From assembly GCA_015055625.1 (NCBI GenBank), contig SVHU01000017.1, positions 1 through 55,608 on the forward strand: a stretch of 55,608 bases of DNA, written 5' to 3'. Position 1 is the stretch's first letter. Each line of letters opens with the position of its first letter. The position numbers and the translations under genes were made by a program. Under the pieces are notes generated by a model that saw only the letters and a program-made list of their open reading frames with translations, was not told where the DNA came from and ran no database searches. This DNA comes from Clostridiales bacterium. Its GTDB lineage: Bacteria > Bacillota > Clostridia > Christensenellales > Pumilibacteraceae. Below are positions 1 to 9,347 of the stretch, one piece after another.

Positions 1-1
1 C

Positions 2-133
2 GATTTGGATATCGACTTCCCTGCGGAAATGGCGCGTATTCAAGGCGAAATGAAAGAAATTCTCGCACAAGAAAAGAAATCGCAAGAAATGTTAGAAAAG
101 GCGTTCAAGGGGATTGGCTATGGCATTGACTAA
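2..133 (+). CDS. hsdM: Type I restriction-modification methyltransferase subunit HsdM, C-terminal end only
   Basis: This is the last 43 codons of an open frame that enters from outside the window and stops with TAA at 131-133. The visible tail is rich in Glu and Lys and predicted helical (AEMARIQGEMKEILAQEKKS), as in the C-terminal helices of HsdM that contact HsdS. No catalytic motif lies in the visible part. The assignment rests on position: hsdS begins inside its last codons and hsdR follows, which is the usual M-S-R order. HsdM would methylate adenines at the site chosen by HsdS. The alternative, another helical protein upstream of hsdS, is unlikely. Confidence 0.7.
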   Translation, partial: DLDIDFPAEMARIQGEMKEILAQEKKSQEMLEKAFKGIGYGID

Positions 134-1235
134 ACATAAATTAGGTGAATTTATGATTCCCTTTTCAAAAAAATGTGGAATCGCAAATTTAACCCCTTAT
201 CAAGTATCGGGAGTAAATAGAGATAAAGAGTTTTTTGAGCCTTCACACCAAGTTGGTGAAGATACTTCAAAATATCAAGTTGTTCCCCCTTTGTTTTTTG
301 CTTGTAATTTAATGCACGTGGGCAGGGATATGGTATTGCCTATCGCGTACAATCATAGTGGGAAAGATAAGTATGTTAGCCCTGCTTATACGATTTTTTC
401 GTTAAAAAAGGATTGTGGGATACTTGATGAATATTTCTTTATAATGCTTAAATGTGAAGAACGAGATAGATACTTTTGGTTTCACGCCGATGGTTCTGTT
501 CGCGATGGAATGACTTGGCATGATTTTTGTGAATTGGAGATTGAACTTCCCGACTTGCCTACGCAACAAAAATACGTGGATATTTATAAGGCAATGGTGG
601 CAAATCAACAAAGCTACGAACGCGGCTTGGAAGACTTAAAACTCGTTTGCGACGGCTATATCGAAGACCTGCGCCGCAATCACCCCTGTAAAAAAATCGG
701 GCAATATATACAACAACGAAATGAACGAAACAGTGATAAAACACTTGATTTTGTTATGGGGTTAAGCACTAAAAAAGAGTTTAGAGAAGCTCAAAGCCGT
801 GTTAATCGTGATGAATTAGGAAAGTACAAAATAGTCAATCCATACGATATTGCCTTTGTTCCTACCACGGACACTTGGAAAGTTCTCGCATTTGCTGTTA
901 ATAGATTTGATAAACCTTTGGTCGTTTCCCCTATATATGAAGTCTTTTCTGTCAACCAAGAAAAACTCTTGTCGCAATACCTTGCGATTTGGCTTTCAAG
1001 AACGGAATTTGACCGATATGCAAGATATAATTCTTGGGGGTCAGCAAGAGAAAACTTCTCATTTGAAGATATGCAAAATGTGGAAATACCTATCCCCGAA
1101 ATAAGCATTCAACAATCTATCGTAGATATTTACAACGCGTACATTATGCGTCGAGAAATCAACGAACAATTAAAATCACAAATCAAAAACATCTGCCCTA
1201 TACTCATCAAGGGTTCATTAGAAGAAGGAAAATAA
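120..1235 (+). CDS. hsdS: Type I restriction-modification specificity subunit HsdS
   Basis: HsdS is the DNA-recognition subunit shared by the type I methylase and the restriction complex. The 371-residue protein has the usual two-repeat architecture. Target-recognition domain 1 covers about residues 1-140, a conserved helix starts near LPTQQKYVDIYKAMV (about 145-185), domain 2 covers about 190-325, and a second helix repeats the motif as EISIQQSIVDIYNAY near the C-terminus. I chose the ATG at 120 because AAGGGG lies 7 bases upstream; a TTG at 114 is also possible. The start overlaps the hsdM stop by 14 bases, implying translational coupling. The target sequence cannot be read from the protein, since recognition domains vary strongly between alleles. 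No truncation or frameshift is seen. Confidence 0.93.
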   Translation: MALTKHKLGEFMIPFSKKCGIANLTPYQVSGVNRDKEFFEPSHQVGEDTSKYQVVPPLFFACNLMHVGRDMVLPIAYNHSGKDKYVSPAYTIFSLKKDCGILDEYFFIMLKCEERDRYFWFHADGSVRDGMTWHDFCELEIELPDLPTQQKYVDIYKAMVANQQSYERGLEDLKLVCDGYIEDLRRNHPCKKIGQYIQQRNERNSDKTLDFVMGLSTKKEFREAQSRVNRDELGKYKIVNPYDIAFVPTTDTWKVLAFAVNRFDKPLVVSPIYEVFSVNQEKLLSQYLAIWLSRTEFDRYARYNSWGSARENFSFEDMQNVEIPIPEISIQQSIVDIYNAYIMRREINEQLKSQIKNICPILIKGSLEEGK

Positions 1236-2666
1236 ATGAATAAAAAGATTTTTACCTTTCATTTTGATTTACAACCTGCGCACGACCTTCGTGCCGCTAT
1301 AAACGACAAGCAAAATTTATCTATAAAAAAGGAACATTTGATGCTGGATGGAAGAACCAAAAAGACAGTTCCTTATTTTGCATGGGATAGAATTTGCGCA
1401 ATTATGGATAGGCTTGAAGATACTTTAGATTACATTAATTTAATGGAACTAGGTAATTGTCGTAGTCAAAGGTCAGCATTTGATTTTTTTGAATTTGTCA
1501 ACAATGCATATATAGTTATTGAAGGGATAAAAACCATAGGACAAATTTTTGCATTAGATAGCAGGAAAATTGAAAATATAGAAAAATCACAAGGGGCGTT
1601 TGGAGATGTTTTAGGATTAGGAGGAACAGACGGGCAGTTCTTTAGTTATATACGTTCTCTTTGTGCGGTACATCCTTTTTATACAACGAGACATCCTATT
1701 TATATGGGGAATTCTCCTTTGCATTGTTGTCCTTTTGTTGTTTGGAGTACTTGTGGGGTTGGATTATTACGTAACGATAGAAGAGATTTATCAGTGCACG
1801 TTTATACATCTAAATGCGATGAATTAAGAGACATTCCGTTATATGTAAAACATTTTGAAAAATATATAAATAAATGGATAAATTTAATACCAGATATCAT
1901 AAATGCGATTCATAGTTATAATGACACTGTTTATGAGAAATTAAGGAAAGAAATTTTAAAAAGTATTAATGATTTTCAAAGCGAAACGGAGTATATTTTT
2001 TATTTAAAACAAGAGTATAATAAACGTTTTGGATTGGGACACGATTATGTTTTCGAAAAGACAATATACATATTGGAAACTTCTTTAACTAATGAAGATA
2101 ATAATCGCAAACTTGACAAATATAAAAATGCATTGCGATATGCGTTGCAATTTATGTGTAAAAGTCTGCAAGATATGGAATTAGAGGGGTATGATTATAC
2201 AGGCATAGTTGATGAAAATACAACTTCAACTAACTTGCTTTATGAGTTAGAAGAACCTTATGTAAATACAAAAGAATTATCTCGTTTTCACTATAATTTA
2301 TCCAAAGTATATTATTTAGAAAATGATGATTATAGTTATTACGATAAAAAATGGGCAAGAACATTGCTTGAGGAATTGAAGCCATTTCTTAATCGATATG
2401 TCGTTTTTACAAATAATGAAACAGATAGGGAGTGTGTTGCTTTAGTAAGTTTAGCATTGTATTTATACGCGTTAGAACAAAAAAGCGTTCTTAACAAAAG
2501 CATTCCCAATGATTTAAGATTTAGAGAACAGATATTATCAAAAGAAGAAATTAAAAAACTTTCAGAAAAGGAAGAAACACATTTGCCAAAGATAGATGGA
2601 ATAGTTTTACAATTTGTGGATGACGATGGAAATATATTAGAAGAAAGTGATGATTGGTTTAAATAG
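1236..2666 (+). CDS. Unrecognised 476-residue protein inserted between hsdS and hsdR
   Basis: I do not recognise a family for this protein. Its ATG follows the hsdS stop directly and is served by AAGGAA six bases upstream, so it is part of the restriction operon; hsdR follows after 31 bases. The protein is predicted mostly helical, soluble, without signal peptide or membrane segment, and rich in Tyr, Asn and Asp. A central Gly/His/Cys-containing region (about residues 130-180, GGTDGQFFSYIRSLCAVHPF and HCCPFVVWSTCG) could be an active or metal site, but no known motif is complete. The C-terminus is acidic. The AT content is visibly higher than in hsdS and hsdR, suggesting separate acquisition. 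It may be an accessory defence, control or anti-restriction partner; position is the only support for that. Confidence 0.75.
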   Translation: MNKKIFTFHFDLQPAHDLRAAINDKQNLSIKKEHLMLDGRTKKTVPYFAWDRICAIMDRLEDTLDYINLMELGNCRSQRSAFDFFEFVNNAYIVIEGIKTIGQIFALDSRKIENIEKSQGAFGDVLGLGGTDGQFFSYIRSLCAVHPFYTTRHPIYMGNSPLHCCPFVVWSTCGVGLLRNDRRDLSVHVYTSKCDELRDIPLYVKHFEKYINKWINLIPDIINAIHSYNDTVYEKLRKEILKSINDFQSETEYIFYLKQEYNKRFGLGHDYVFEKTIYILETSLTNEDNNRKLDKYKNALRYALQFMCKSLQDMELEGYDYTGIVDENTTSTNLLYELEEPYVNTKELSRFHYNLSKVYYLENDDYSYYDKKWARTLLEELKPFLNRYVVFTNNETDRECVALVSLALYLYALEQKSVLNKSIPNDLRFREQILSKEEIKKLSEKEETHLPKIDGIVLQFVDDDGNILEESDDWFK

Positions 2667-2697
2667 TTATATATAAAAATCACACATAGGAGAAGGT

Positions 2698-5600
2698 ATG
2701 GCAAAATTACAAAATTTTAACGGGCGTTATTGCGAATCGGAATACGAAAACGCGTTTATTGCTTTTTTTGAACAGGAAGGCTGGAATTACCTTGCAGGAA
2801 ACAGCATTTCGCGTAGTTCTAAAAGAGAAGTCCTCTATACAGACGATTTAGAGCAATTTTTAAGCAAGACCAACCCCGATTTGACCGTGGACGAAATACG
2901 GCAAATTATAGATACCGTACGTCTTGTCGGTTCGGAAAGCGAGTTTTCGACACTACATAAAGTCTACGGCTGGATGGTAAACGGTATTCAATTCACCCCG
3001 CAATCGGGACTTGCGAAAATGGTTGCGTTAATTGATTTTGAAAAGCCTAAAAATAATATTTTCCGTGCAGTCAATCAATTTACTGTGGAATACACCAATA
3101 ATGGACAAGTTGAAACACGCCGCCCTGATATACTTTTGTTTGTCAACGGTATGCCTTTATGTGTAATTGAACTTAAGAATCCTGCGGATGCACACGCAAC
3201 CATTTATAATGCTTGGGAACAAATTTACAGTCGCTATTGGCGCGATATCCCTCACTTGCTTCACTTCTGTCCATTAGCCTGCATTTCCGACGGCGTAAAA
3301 ACACGCCTTGGCACGGTTCGCACGCCTTATGAGCATTTCTATGCTTGGCGTCGTGTTAATGACGGCGATAAGGTTTCTACGCTTCCTTTTGAGGAAACGC
3401 AAGCGATGATAAAAGGCGTTTACAGTCCTGCAAGATTCCTTGAAATCTTCCGTGATTATATATATTTTCAAGACAGCGAATATGACAGTGCCGAACGTGA
3501 AATTGTTTGCCGTTATCCGCAGTTTTTTGCTGCACGGTTACTGAAAAGCAGTATTGTAAAATCCGTTGTAGAAAAGAGCGGTAAGGGCGGTACGTATTTT
3601 GGTGCAACTGGTTGTGGAAAAACATACACGATGGCGTTCCTTGCTCGTCAACTTGCACTTCGTTGCACGGACGTGCCTGAAATAGGTTCTCCCACCATTG
3701 TTTTAATCGTTGACCGTGACGACTTGCAAAAACAAGGAGCAAAACTATTCACCAAGAGTAAAGAATTCTTAAACCTTGGCGAAGTTAAGGTTGTACAAAC
3801 CCGTAAGGAGTTACGTGAAGAACTCGGCGCGCGTGAAAGCGGCGGTTTCTATATCTGCACTATTCAAAAGTTCTGCGACCGTGAAGACGATAAAATTGGA
3901 CTTATAAACGAACGAGCTAATATAATTTGTTTCTCGGATGAAGCACATAGAACTCAGCTTGAACACGCAAAGAAAATTAAGTTCAGCAAAGATACTGATG
4001 AAAATATGAGAGCTATGGTTTCAAAGCCATACGCAAAGGTTTTGAAAGAAGCTCTTCCCAACGCTACTTTCGTTGGATTTACTGGTACGCCTATTTCTGA
4101 AACGTATCAAACCTTTGGTGACGAAATTGACCGTTATACGATGGACCAAGCAGTTGCCGACGGACTTACTGTTTCCATTAAATATCACCCTCGTATTGCA
4201 AAAGTATTACTTGACCAAGAAAAGGTTAAACAAATTGAAGCATATTACAAGAGATGTGCCGATGACGGCGCAACTGAAGAAGATATAGAAGCAAGCAAAA
4301 AGGCTATGAGTTCTATGGAAGTTATACTTGGCGAACCCTCTCGTTTGGAACGTCTTGCCGTAGATATTCATGACCACTATGTAAAGTCTTGCGAAAGCGA
4401 CCCTGAAAGAGTGCAAAAAGCAATGATAGTTTGTTCTAGCAGACAGATTGCTTATAAACTTCTAAAGAAATTCCAAGATAAATACCCAGAATGGTTTGAA
4501 GAAAAGAAAACGCCCGATGGCATGAATGCAACCGAAGAAGAACTTCGTGAATTAAAGCCAATGCCTTGCATTGCTATGGTTGCAAGCGTCGGTAGCAATG
4601 ACGATTCTGAAATGTATAACTATCTTGGTGGTGTTAAAAACAATAAGCGTTCGGATGATTTGGATGCAGCCTTTAAGCAAGACAAATCAAATTTCCGTAT
4701 CGTTATAGTTGTAGATATGTGGATTACGGGGTTTGACGTGCCTTCGCTGACCTATATGTATAACGATAAGCCACTTAAAAAACACATGCTTATCCAAACT
4801 ATTAGCCGTGTCAATAGAAAGTACGAAGGCAAAGACTATGGCTTAATTGTAGACTATATCGGCATACGTGACAATATGCGCGAGGCAATGAAAACTTACG
4901 GTGGTGACGTTTCCGTTGCCCCTTCCGCTGATGACGTTGAACAAGCCACCACAATTTTTAGAGAAGAAATTGAAATCCTTAAAGACCTTTTCACGGGATA
5001 TGATTTAGCGCCATTCCTTGACCCGAACGGCGACCCTGCTTTGAGATATACGCTATTAGCAAAAGCTGCCGAATACGTATTTATCTCCACCCAGGAATTA
5101 CAAACCCAAACTAACGGCGGTAAAAACGTTAAAAAGGTATCATTCAAGACCTATTTCTTAAAAACAGTTAAACGTATGCGTGCAGCCTATGATATTTGCC
5201 AGCCGTCTGGGGAGCTTGGCGAAGAAGAATCTGCCCTTGCACAATGCTTTATGGCGATTGCAGGCTTTGTTCGCAAAATGAGCGGAACAAGTGACGTAGA
5301 TACGGAAACCATGAATCGTCACGTTGCTAAAATGGTTGAAGAAGCGTTGAAATATAATAAAGTCGAAAGCATTCTTGAAGACGGCGAACAGGAAGATATT
5401 TTTAGTCCTGAATACTTTGAAAAATTGTCCGACGTCAAAATGCCAGCATCCAAGCTTGAATTGCTTATAAAAATGCTACGTAAGCAGATTAAAGAATACG
5501 GCAAGACTAATCAAATGGCAGCCAAAAAGTTCCAAGAAATGCTTGAGGAAACAATTAAGCAATATCACGAACGAAGAAAAATACTTTCTGCTGAAGAAGC

Positions 5601-6027
5601 TGGCGAAGCGCAAGAATATACGTCAGAAGAAATCATTAAAAATGCAACCGAACAAGCATTGCGTATCTTAAAAGATATGAACGCTGACCGTGAAAGTTTC
5701 CGTAAAATTGGCCTTACGTTCGAAGAAAAGGCTTTTTACGATATTCTGATGGCTTTGCGTGACCAATACAACTTTGAATACGGCGAAAACAAAATTGTTG
5801 ATGGTATATTAGTTAATGATAAATGTAAGGCATTAGCGAAGAAAATCAAAGAAATAATTGACACTAAGTCTTCATTTGCTGACTGGCTCAACAACCAAAA
5901 TGTACGTAACCAATTGAAGTTTGACATCAAAGTATGCTTGGTTAAAAACGGATACCCTCCACAATACAGTCCAGAAGTATTCCGCAAGGTTATGGAACAA
6001 GTAGAAAACTTTGAAGAAAACAACTAA
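2698..6027 (+). CDS. hsdR: Type I restriction endonuclease motor subunit HsdR
   Basis: HsdR translocates and cuts unmethylated DNA in complex with HsdM and HsdS. The 1109-residue protein is full length for the family. In order it shows an N-terminal PD-(D/E)XK nuclease domain (RPDILLF followed by CVIELKNP, about residues 141-161), a superfamily 2 helicase domain with Walker A GATGCGKT (about 301-308) and a DEAH box in SDEAHRTQ (about 413-420), and a second RecA-like domain with a motif VI-type ISRVNRKY (about residues 700-710). A charged helical C-terminus follows and probably docks on the methylase. An AGGAG site precedes the ATG. All expected catalytic residues are present, so the enzyme should be active. 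It is the last clear gene of the operon. Confidence 0.96.
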   Translation: MAKLQNFNGRYCESEYENAFIAFFEQEGWNYLAGNSISRSSKREVLYTDDLEQFLSKTNPDLTVDEIRQIIDTVRLVGSESEFSTLHKVYGWMVNGIQFTPQSGLAKMVALIDFEKPKNNIFRAVNQFTVEYTNNGQVETRRPDILLFVNGMPLCVIELKNPADAHATIYNAWEQIYSRYWRDIPHLLHFCPLACISDGVKTRLGTVRTPYEHFYAWRRVNDGDKVSTLPFEETQAMIKGVYSPARFLEIFRDYIYFQDSEYDSAEREIVCRYPQFFAARLLKSSIVKSVVEKSGKGGTYFGATGCGKTYTMAFLARQLALRCTDVPEIGSPTIVLIVDRDDLQKQGAKLFTKSKEFLNLGEVKVVQTRKELREELGARESGGFYICTIQKFCDREDDKIGLINERANIICFSDEAHRTQLEHAKKIKFSKDTDENMRAMVSKPYAKVLKEALPNATFVGFTGTPISETYQTFGDEIDRYTMDQAVADGLTVSIKYHPRIAKVLLDQEKVKQIEAYYKRCADDGATEEDIEASKKAMSSMEVILGEPSRLERLAVDIHDHYVKSCESDPERVQKAMIVCSSRQIAYKLLKKFQDKYPEWFEEKKTPDGMNATEEELRELKPMPCIAMVASVGSNDDSEMYNYLGGVKNNKRSDDLDAAFKQDKSNFRIVIVVDMWITGFDVPSLTYMYNDKPLKKHMLIQTISRVNRKYEGKDYGLIVDYIGIRDNMREAMKTYGGDVSVAPSADDVEQATTIFREEIEILKDLFTGYDLAPFLDPNGDPALRYTLLAKAAEYVFISTQELQTQTNGGKNVKKVSFKTYFLKTVKRMRAAYDICQPSGELGEEESALAQCFMAIAGFVRKMSGTSDVDTETMNRHVAKMVEEALKYNKVESILEDGEQEDIFSPEYFEKLSDVKMPASKLELLIKMLRKQIKEYGKTNQMAAKKFQEMLEETIKQYHERRKILSAEEAGEAQEYTSEEIIKNATEQALRILKDMNADRESFRKIGLTFEEKAFYDILMALRDQYNFEYGENKIVDGILVNDKCKALAKKIKEIIDTKSSFADWLNNQNVRNQLKFDIKVCLVKNGYPPQYSPEVFRKVMEQVENFEENN

Positions 6028-6080
6028 ACGTGCTTTTGAAAAATTGCATTTAATAACCATATATTATAATAATGGTAGAG

Positions 6081-6233
6081 ATGTACATAAAGAGTATGCT
6101 AACCTTTTTTGAAAGGAACGCAGAGCCGTTTGCCAAGCATGAAACGTTGGTGGTGCTAGCCATTCGCGATGCAATGCTAAAAGGTGTAAATGCTCCTTAT
6201 GGAGAATTGATTTCAGTTGATAGTCGATTTTAA
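6081..6233 (+). CDS. Possible 50-residue hypothetical protein after hsdR
   Basis: A short frame (MYIKSMLTFFERNAEPFAKH at its start) runs between hsdR and a strong terminator. It shows no recognisable domain and lacks a good ribosome site, although it has an ordinary amino-acid mix. An in-frame ATG also occurs at 6072. It may be a small real gene at the end of the operon, a remnant of a longer gene, or chance. Confidence 0.25.
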   Translation: MYIKSMLTFFERNAEPFAKHETLVVLAIRDAMLKGVNAPYGELISVDSRF

Positions 6234-6238
6234 GAATC

Positions 6239-6277
6239 AAAAAAATAACAGTATCATTGCGGTGCTGTTATTTTTTT
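6239..6277 (+). terminator. Rho-independent terminator of the hsd operon
   Basis: A perfect 12-bp stem (AAAAAATAACAG pairing with CTGTTATTTTTT) around a 13-base loop is followed by a T-run. It closes the restriction operon and separates it from the GH5 gene. Confidence 0.85.
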
Positions 6278-6315
6278 GATAAATAGATTTGTTATATTTT
6301 TTTGTTTAATATTTA

Positions 6316-6345
6316 TAGACTTAGAACAAACGTAAATGGTATAAT
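6316..6345 (+). promoter_or_regulatory. Probable promoter of the GH5 gene
   Basis: A TATAAT -10 box at 6340-6345 has a weak -35 candidate (TAGACT, 6316-6321) 18 bp upstream. The GH5 ATG follows about 30 bases later. Confidence 0.5.
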
Positions 6346-6375
6346 ATTATATAGAAAAGGCAAAGGAGCGGAGTT

Positions 6376-7470
6376 ATGAGGAAGATTGAGGGGCTTAATA
6401 AGGGTATGGGAATAGGCGGATGGCTTACCAACTACAAGCGTTTTAACGTGCTTCCCAATGATATACGGCTTGTTATTACAGTTGGAGATATGGAGCATTT
6501 CGAAAGTTATATCACAGAGCGCGATGTTGAGTATATAGCAAGCTTGGGGTTGGACCATATTCGTCTTGGCTTTGACCAGATAGTAATTGAGGAAACGCCG
6601 TATAATTACCGCGAAAAGATAATAAACATCCTTAAAGATTTTCATTCGTGGTGCAAAAAATACGGTTTACGTCTTGTTTTGAATATGCACAAGGCAATAG
6701 GAAACTACTGTGATATACTGGAAGAGCGCGGACTAATGCAGGATAGCGAACTTCAGGATAGATTTATTGCGGTATGGCTAAAGCTGGAAGAGGTTTTTTC
6801 GCGCGATGACGACGTAGTTTTCGAGCTGTTAAACGAGGTGGTGAACGCTACTGCAAAAGAGTGGAACGACCTTGCAAAAAGAACAGTGGAAGATTTGCGC
6901 AAGCTCAATAAAGACCGTCTTATTGTGGTTGGTGGAATAGATTGGAACAATCCGCCCGGGCTTGATATGCTGGAAGTTTTGGACGACGATAACGTTATTT
7001 ATACTTTCCATTGTTACGCGCCTCACGAGTTTACTCATCAACAAGGTGTATTGCAACGAGATCCTCTTTTTTATAATCGCAAAATGCCGTATCCGACAAA
7101 CGATATAGATAGATACCGCGACTTTCATAGGGTAGTATATAATAATAACAACGCGTACGCGGATATAGATAGAATGGATATAGAGTTTTTGCGTAAGTAT
7201 ATGATGCCTGCAAAACGCTTTATAGAACGCAATTCAGACAAGGTTTTGTGGTGTGGAGAGTTTGGTACAATTCGTCATTGTAATATAACTTACCGCGAAA
7301 ACTGGATGCGTGATATGATCAAAATTCTAAAGGAATGGGATATCCCGTATTGCGTATGGAACTATCTTAGTACTCCAAACGATGGCAACCGTTTTTCTTT
7401 GGTAGACGACGATAATCGTAGAATCCTAAGTGAAGAAATGGCAAGAATAATAAAAGGCGAAGTTGAATAA
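6376..7470 (+). CDS. Glycoside hydrolase family 5-like enzyme, cytoplasmic
   Basis: The 364-residue protein has the features of a GH5 (clan A, TIM-barrel) retaining beta-glycosidase. The likely acid/base Glu is in FELLNEV (E154), the likely nucleophile is in WCGEFGTI (about E295), and RLGFD and HCYAPHEF are barrel motifs. Family members act on beta-glucans, mannans, xyloglucan or aryl glucosides; the substrate cannot be decided here. No signal peptide is present, so it should act on imported oligosaccharides. An AAAGGAG site precedes the ATG. It is transcribed alone between two terminators and faces the flavoprotein gene convergently. Confidence 0.88.
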   Translation: MRKIEGLNKGMGIGGWLTNYKRFNVLPNDIRLVITVGDMEHFESYITERDVEYIASLGLDHIRLGFDQIVIEETPYNYREKIINILKDFHSWCKKYGLRLVLNMHKAIGNYCDILEERGLMQDSELQDRFIAVWLKLEEVFSRDDDVVFELLNEVVNATAKEWNDLAKRTVEDLRKLNKDRLIVVGGIDWNNPPGLDMLEVLDDDNVIYTFHCYAPHEFTHQQGVLQRDPLFYNRKMPYPTNDIDRYRDFHRVVYNNNNAYADIDRMDIEFLRKYMMPAKRFIERNSDKVLWCGEFGTIRHCNITYRENWMRDMIKILKEWDIPYCVWNYLSTPNDGNRFSLVDDDNRRILSEEMARIIKGEVE

Positions 7471-7481
7471 AAAAGGAAAAT

Positions 7482-7511
7482 AAAAGCAGAGCTGTGAGGT
7501 TCTGCTTTTTG
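7482..7511 (+). terminator. Terminator after the GH5 gene, possibly bidirectional
   Basis: AAAAGCAGA pairs with TCTGCTTTT around a short loop, with A and T runs on both sides. It lies between two convergent genes and could stop transcription from either direction. Confidence 0.75.
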
Positions 7512-7560
7512 CGTGTTGTATTAAAATCTTTATAACGTGTTGTATAAAACGATATAAAAG

Positions 7561-9060
7561 CTAGGTTTTTATTGGTTTTGTTAGTGTTTTCTTTTGCGGT
7601 GTGGGAGCAAGTGAAGCGAGCTTATTTACCGTTTCTACCGCGTGTTTGCCGTTTTGCAGAGCAAGTGGAAGACCGCCCGGGTTTTGTAGCCACTGCGACG
7701 CCATTATGACGTTATTAAGCCCCTTTATTCTATTGCTTTTACGGATTGGTAAAACCTTGGATGAGAAAGCAAAACTCATAAATGAGCCTATTTGAGCGCC
7801 CGTATATCTATTATACGAAGCCGGCGTCCACACATCTAAAAGTTTGAGATGACCGCAAAGCGAAGGGAATTTTTCGGTAATAGCCAAAAGCACAGCAGAG
7901 GCTATTTCCTGTTTTTTATTAGCGTACGCATTTTTATCTTTTTTTCTCAGTTCGATAAAATCTTCAGCTGTATTTTCTAAGCAAAACGTAAGCGATTGGA
8001 TAACTGTTTGTCCGCTTGGGGCAAACGAAGATTCGTGTGAAAACTCTCTTATAATAAGCCGTTCCGTTTTAAGGATTTTCCTGTATTTTATAGGTAGCTC
8101 AAAAATATGATCCGCCGAGAATGGAAGAGAGGGGAGATCGCATGCAAACGCCGTTTGAATTGCCGAAAAGCGGGTAAGTTTTTTGCTTTCATAGTCTGAT
8201 TTTAGCTCTTTTGGCATTTTTACAGGCAGAATTTTTTCAAACGTAACGCTGGGTTCGGTGGTTAAAATAATATAGTCTGCTCTGATTTTACTACCGTCGC
8301 CAAATATTGTTTGAGTTGCTTTTCCGTTTTCTACGTCAATTTTTATAGCTTGCTTTTTTAGCAGAATTTCACCGCCCAACGATAAAAACTTATTCGTTAT
8401 TCTTTGCGCCATGGCTTGCGATCCGCCCTTAGGCAGTCCGCCGTTATCCGAGCAAAAGGTGGACGCTACGCACAAGAAGGCAATAGCGCCGAAATCATAA
8501 CCTAAAAGCGATACGAAAAACTCGCGCAAGAGTGGGTGTGAAAAGCGGTTTGCAAGATCTTTTGTTGTCATATTATAATATAAATATAGCGTAGGAAAGA
8601 GTTTGACGTAGGTTGCTATGTTTGCTTTTTTGTCGTGATTTTTTCCGCCCACGCCCATTATTAGTTCAAAATCTTTTACCGCGTTTATAAACCTTTTTAT
8701 TTCCTTTTTATCTTCAGGCGAAATTTCAAGCATACGCTTTTCAAGTTTGTCTATGTCGCGAAAAAGCGATAACGTATCGCCGTTTTTCTCACACGTATAC
8801 ATGCTTTCGCATTGATAAACGTCGATATTGTCTAAAGCTCCTACTTCTTGCCATAGCTTGTATAAATCGCTGTTGGGGTTTGTTCCCGTCAGCCAATGAA
8901 TACAGTTGTCAATGTGATATTCTCCGCGTTGCCAGCCCGTAAGGTTACCGCCTGTTTTATAATGTTGCTCACAAATTATAGTCTTGTGTCCGTGTAATTG
9001 AGCGTAGATGCCTGCGCTAAGACCTGCAACTCCGCCTCCGATTATTAATATTCTTGCCAT
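7561..9060 (-). CDS. FAD-dependent oxidoreductase of the phytoene dehydrogenase/retinol saturase-like superfamily
   Basis: The 499-residue protein starts with a Rossmann dinucleotide-binding fold (MARILIIGGGVAGLSAG) followed by an acidic strand end (IICEQ), typical of FAD binding. A C-terminal GGLPLALQNGKHAVETV segment matches the second flavin-binding region of CrtI-like amine-oxidase-superfamily proteins. I chose the ATG at 9060 because the Rossmann fold begins there; an upstream in-frame extension would run into a terminator. Members desaturate or saturate polyenes or act on other lipophilic substrates. No carotenoid or isoprenoid gene lies nearby, so a carotenoid role is not supported. 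No signal peptide is seen. The gene lies just downstream of the terminator that ends the GH27 unit, and I found no convincing promoter of its own. Confidence 0.85.
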   Translation of the reverse strand: MARILIIGGGVAGLSAGIYAQLHGHKTIICEQHYKTGGNLTGWQRGEYHIDNCIHWLTGTNPNSDLYKLWQEVGALDNIDVYQCESMYTCEKNGDTLSLFRDIDKLEKRMLEISPEDKKEIKRFINAVKDFELIMGVGGKNHDKKANIATYVKLFPTLYLYYNMTTKDLANRFSHPLLREFFVSLLGYDFGAIAFLCVASTFCSDNGGLPKGGSQAMAQRITNKFLSLGGEILLKKQAIKIDVENGKATQTIFGDGSKIRADYIILTTEPSVTFEKILPVKMPKELKSDYESKKLTRFSAIQTAFACDLPSLPFSADHIFELPIKYRKILKTERLIIREFSHESSFAPSGQTVIQSLTFCLENTAEDFIELRKKDKNAYANKKQEIASAVLLAITEKFPSLCGHLKLLDVWTPASYNRYTGAQIGSFMSFAFSSKVLPIRKSNRIKGLNNVIMASQWLQNPGGLPLALQNGKHAVETVNKLASLAPTPQKKTLTKPIKT

Positions 9061-9104
9061 AATACTTATAGTTTGTATTCCTTTCAAATTTTTATACGGC
9101 AAAC

Positions 9105-9145
9105 AAAAAAAACGCACTCTCAAAAAACAAATGAGAATGCGTTTT
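9105..9145 (-). terminator. Terminator of the GH27/zinc-protein unit (minus strand)
   Basis: Read on the minus strand, AAAACGCATTCTCA pairs with TGAGAGTGCGTT, followed by eight T. It separates the alpha-galactosidase unit from the flavoprotein gene. Confidence 0.8.
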
Positions 9146-9151
9146 AATTAT

Positions 9152-9346
9152 TCAGTTAAATAGCGGACAGCCGGTAGAACGGAAGAATTCTATCATCTCG
9201 TCCAGTTTTTCTACCGAACATTCGAGCTTTTTTGCGCAACACTGTTTGCAGTACCGCTCTTTGTAGTCTGTGCCAAAATATTTTAGTGTAAGTCCAACCT
9301 CGTCAAGAGTTATTTCGCTTTGACAAACCGAGCAAATCTCACTCAT
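9152..9346 (-). CDS. Small cysteine-rich putative zinc-binding protein, 64 residues
   Basis: The ATG at 9346 lies one base after the stop of the alpha-galactosidase gene, so translation is probably coupled. The protein has a CSVC pair at residues 5-8 and a CKQCC group at 33-37, consistent with one treble-clef or zinc-ribbon site, then a short helical tail ending GCPLFN. It is soluble with no signal peptide. Small zinc-ribbon proteins often bind nucleic acid or act as adaptors, but no specific role can be given. A longer frame reading upstream into the galactosidase gene is less likely because the cysteine domain begins right after this ATG. Confidence 0.7.
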   Translation of the reverse strand: MSEICSVCQSEITLDEVGLTLKYFGTDYKERYCKQCCAKKLECSVEKLDEMIEFFRSTGCPLFN

Positions 9347-9347
9347 A

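Noticed and set aside
7561..9060. Calling the flavoprotein a carotenoid gene (crtI or crtN)
   Set aside because: The fold fits, but no phytoene synthase or other carotenoid gene is nearby, so the specific name is not supported.
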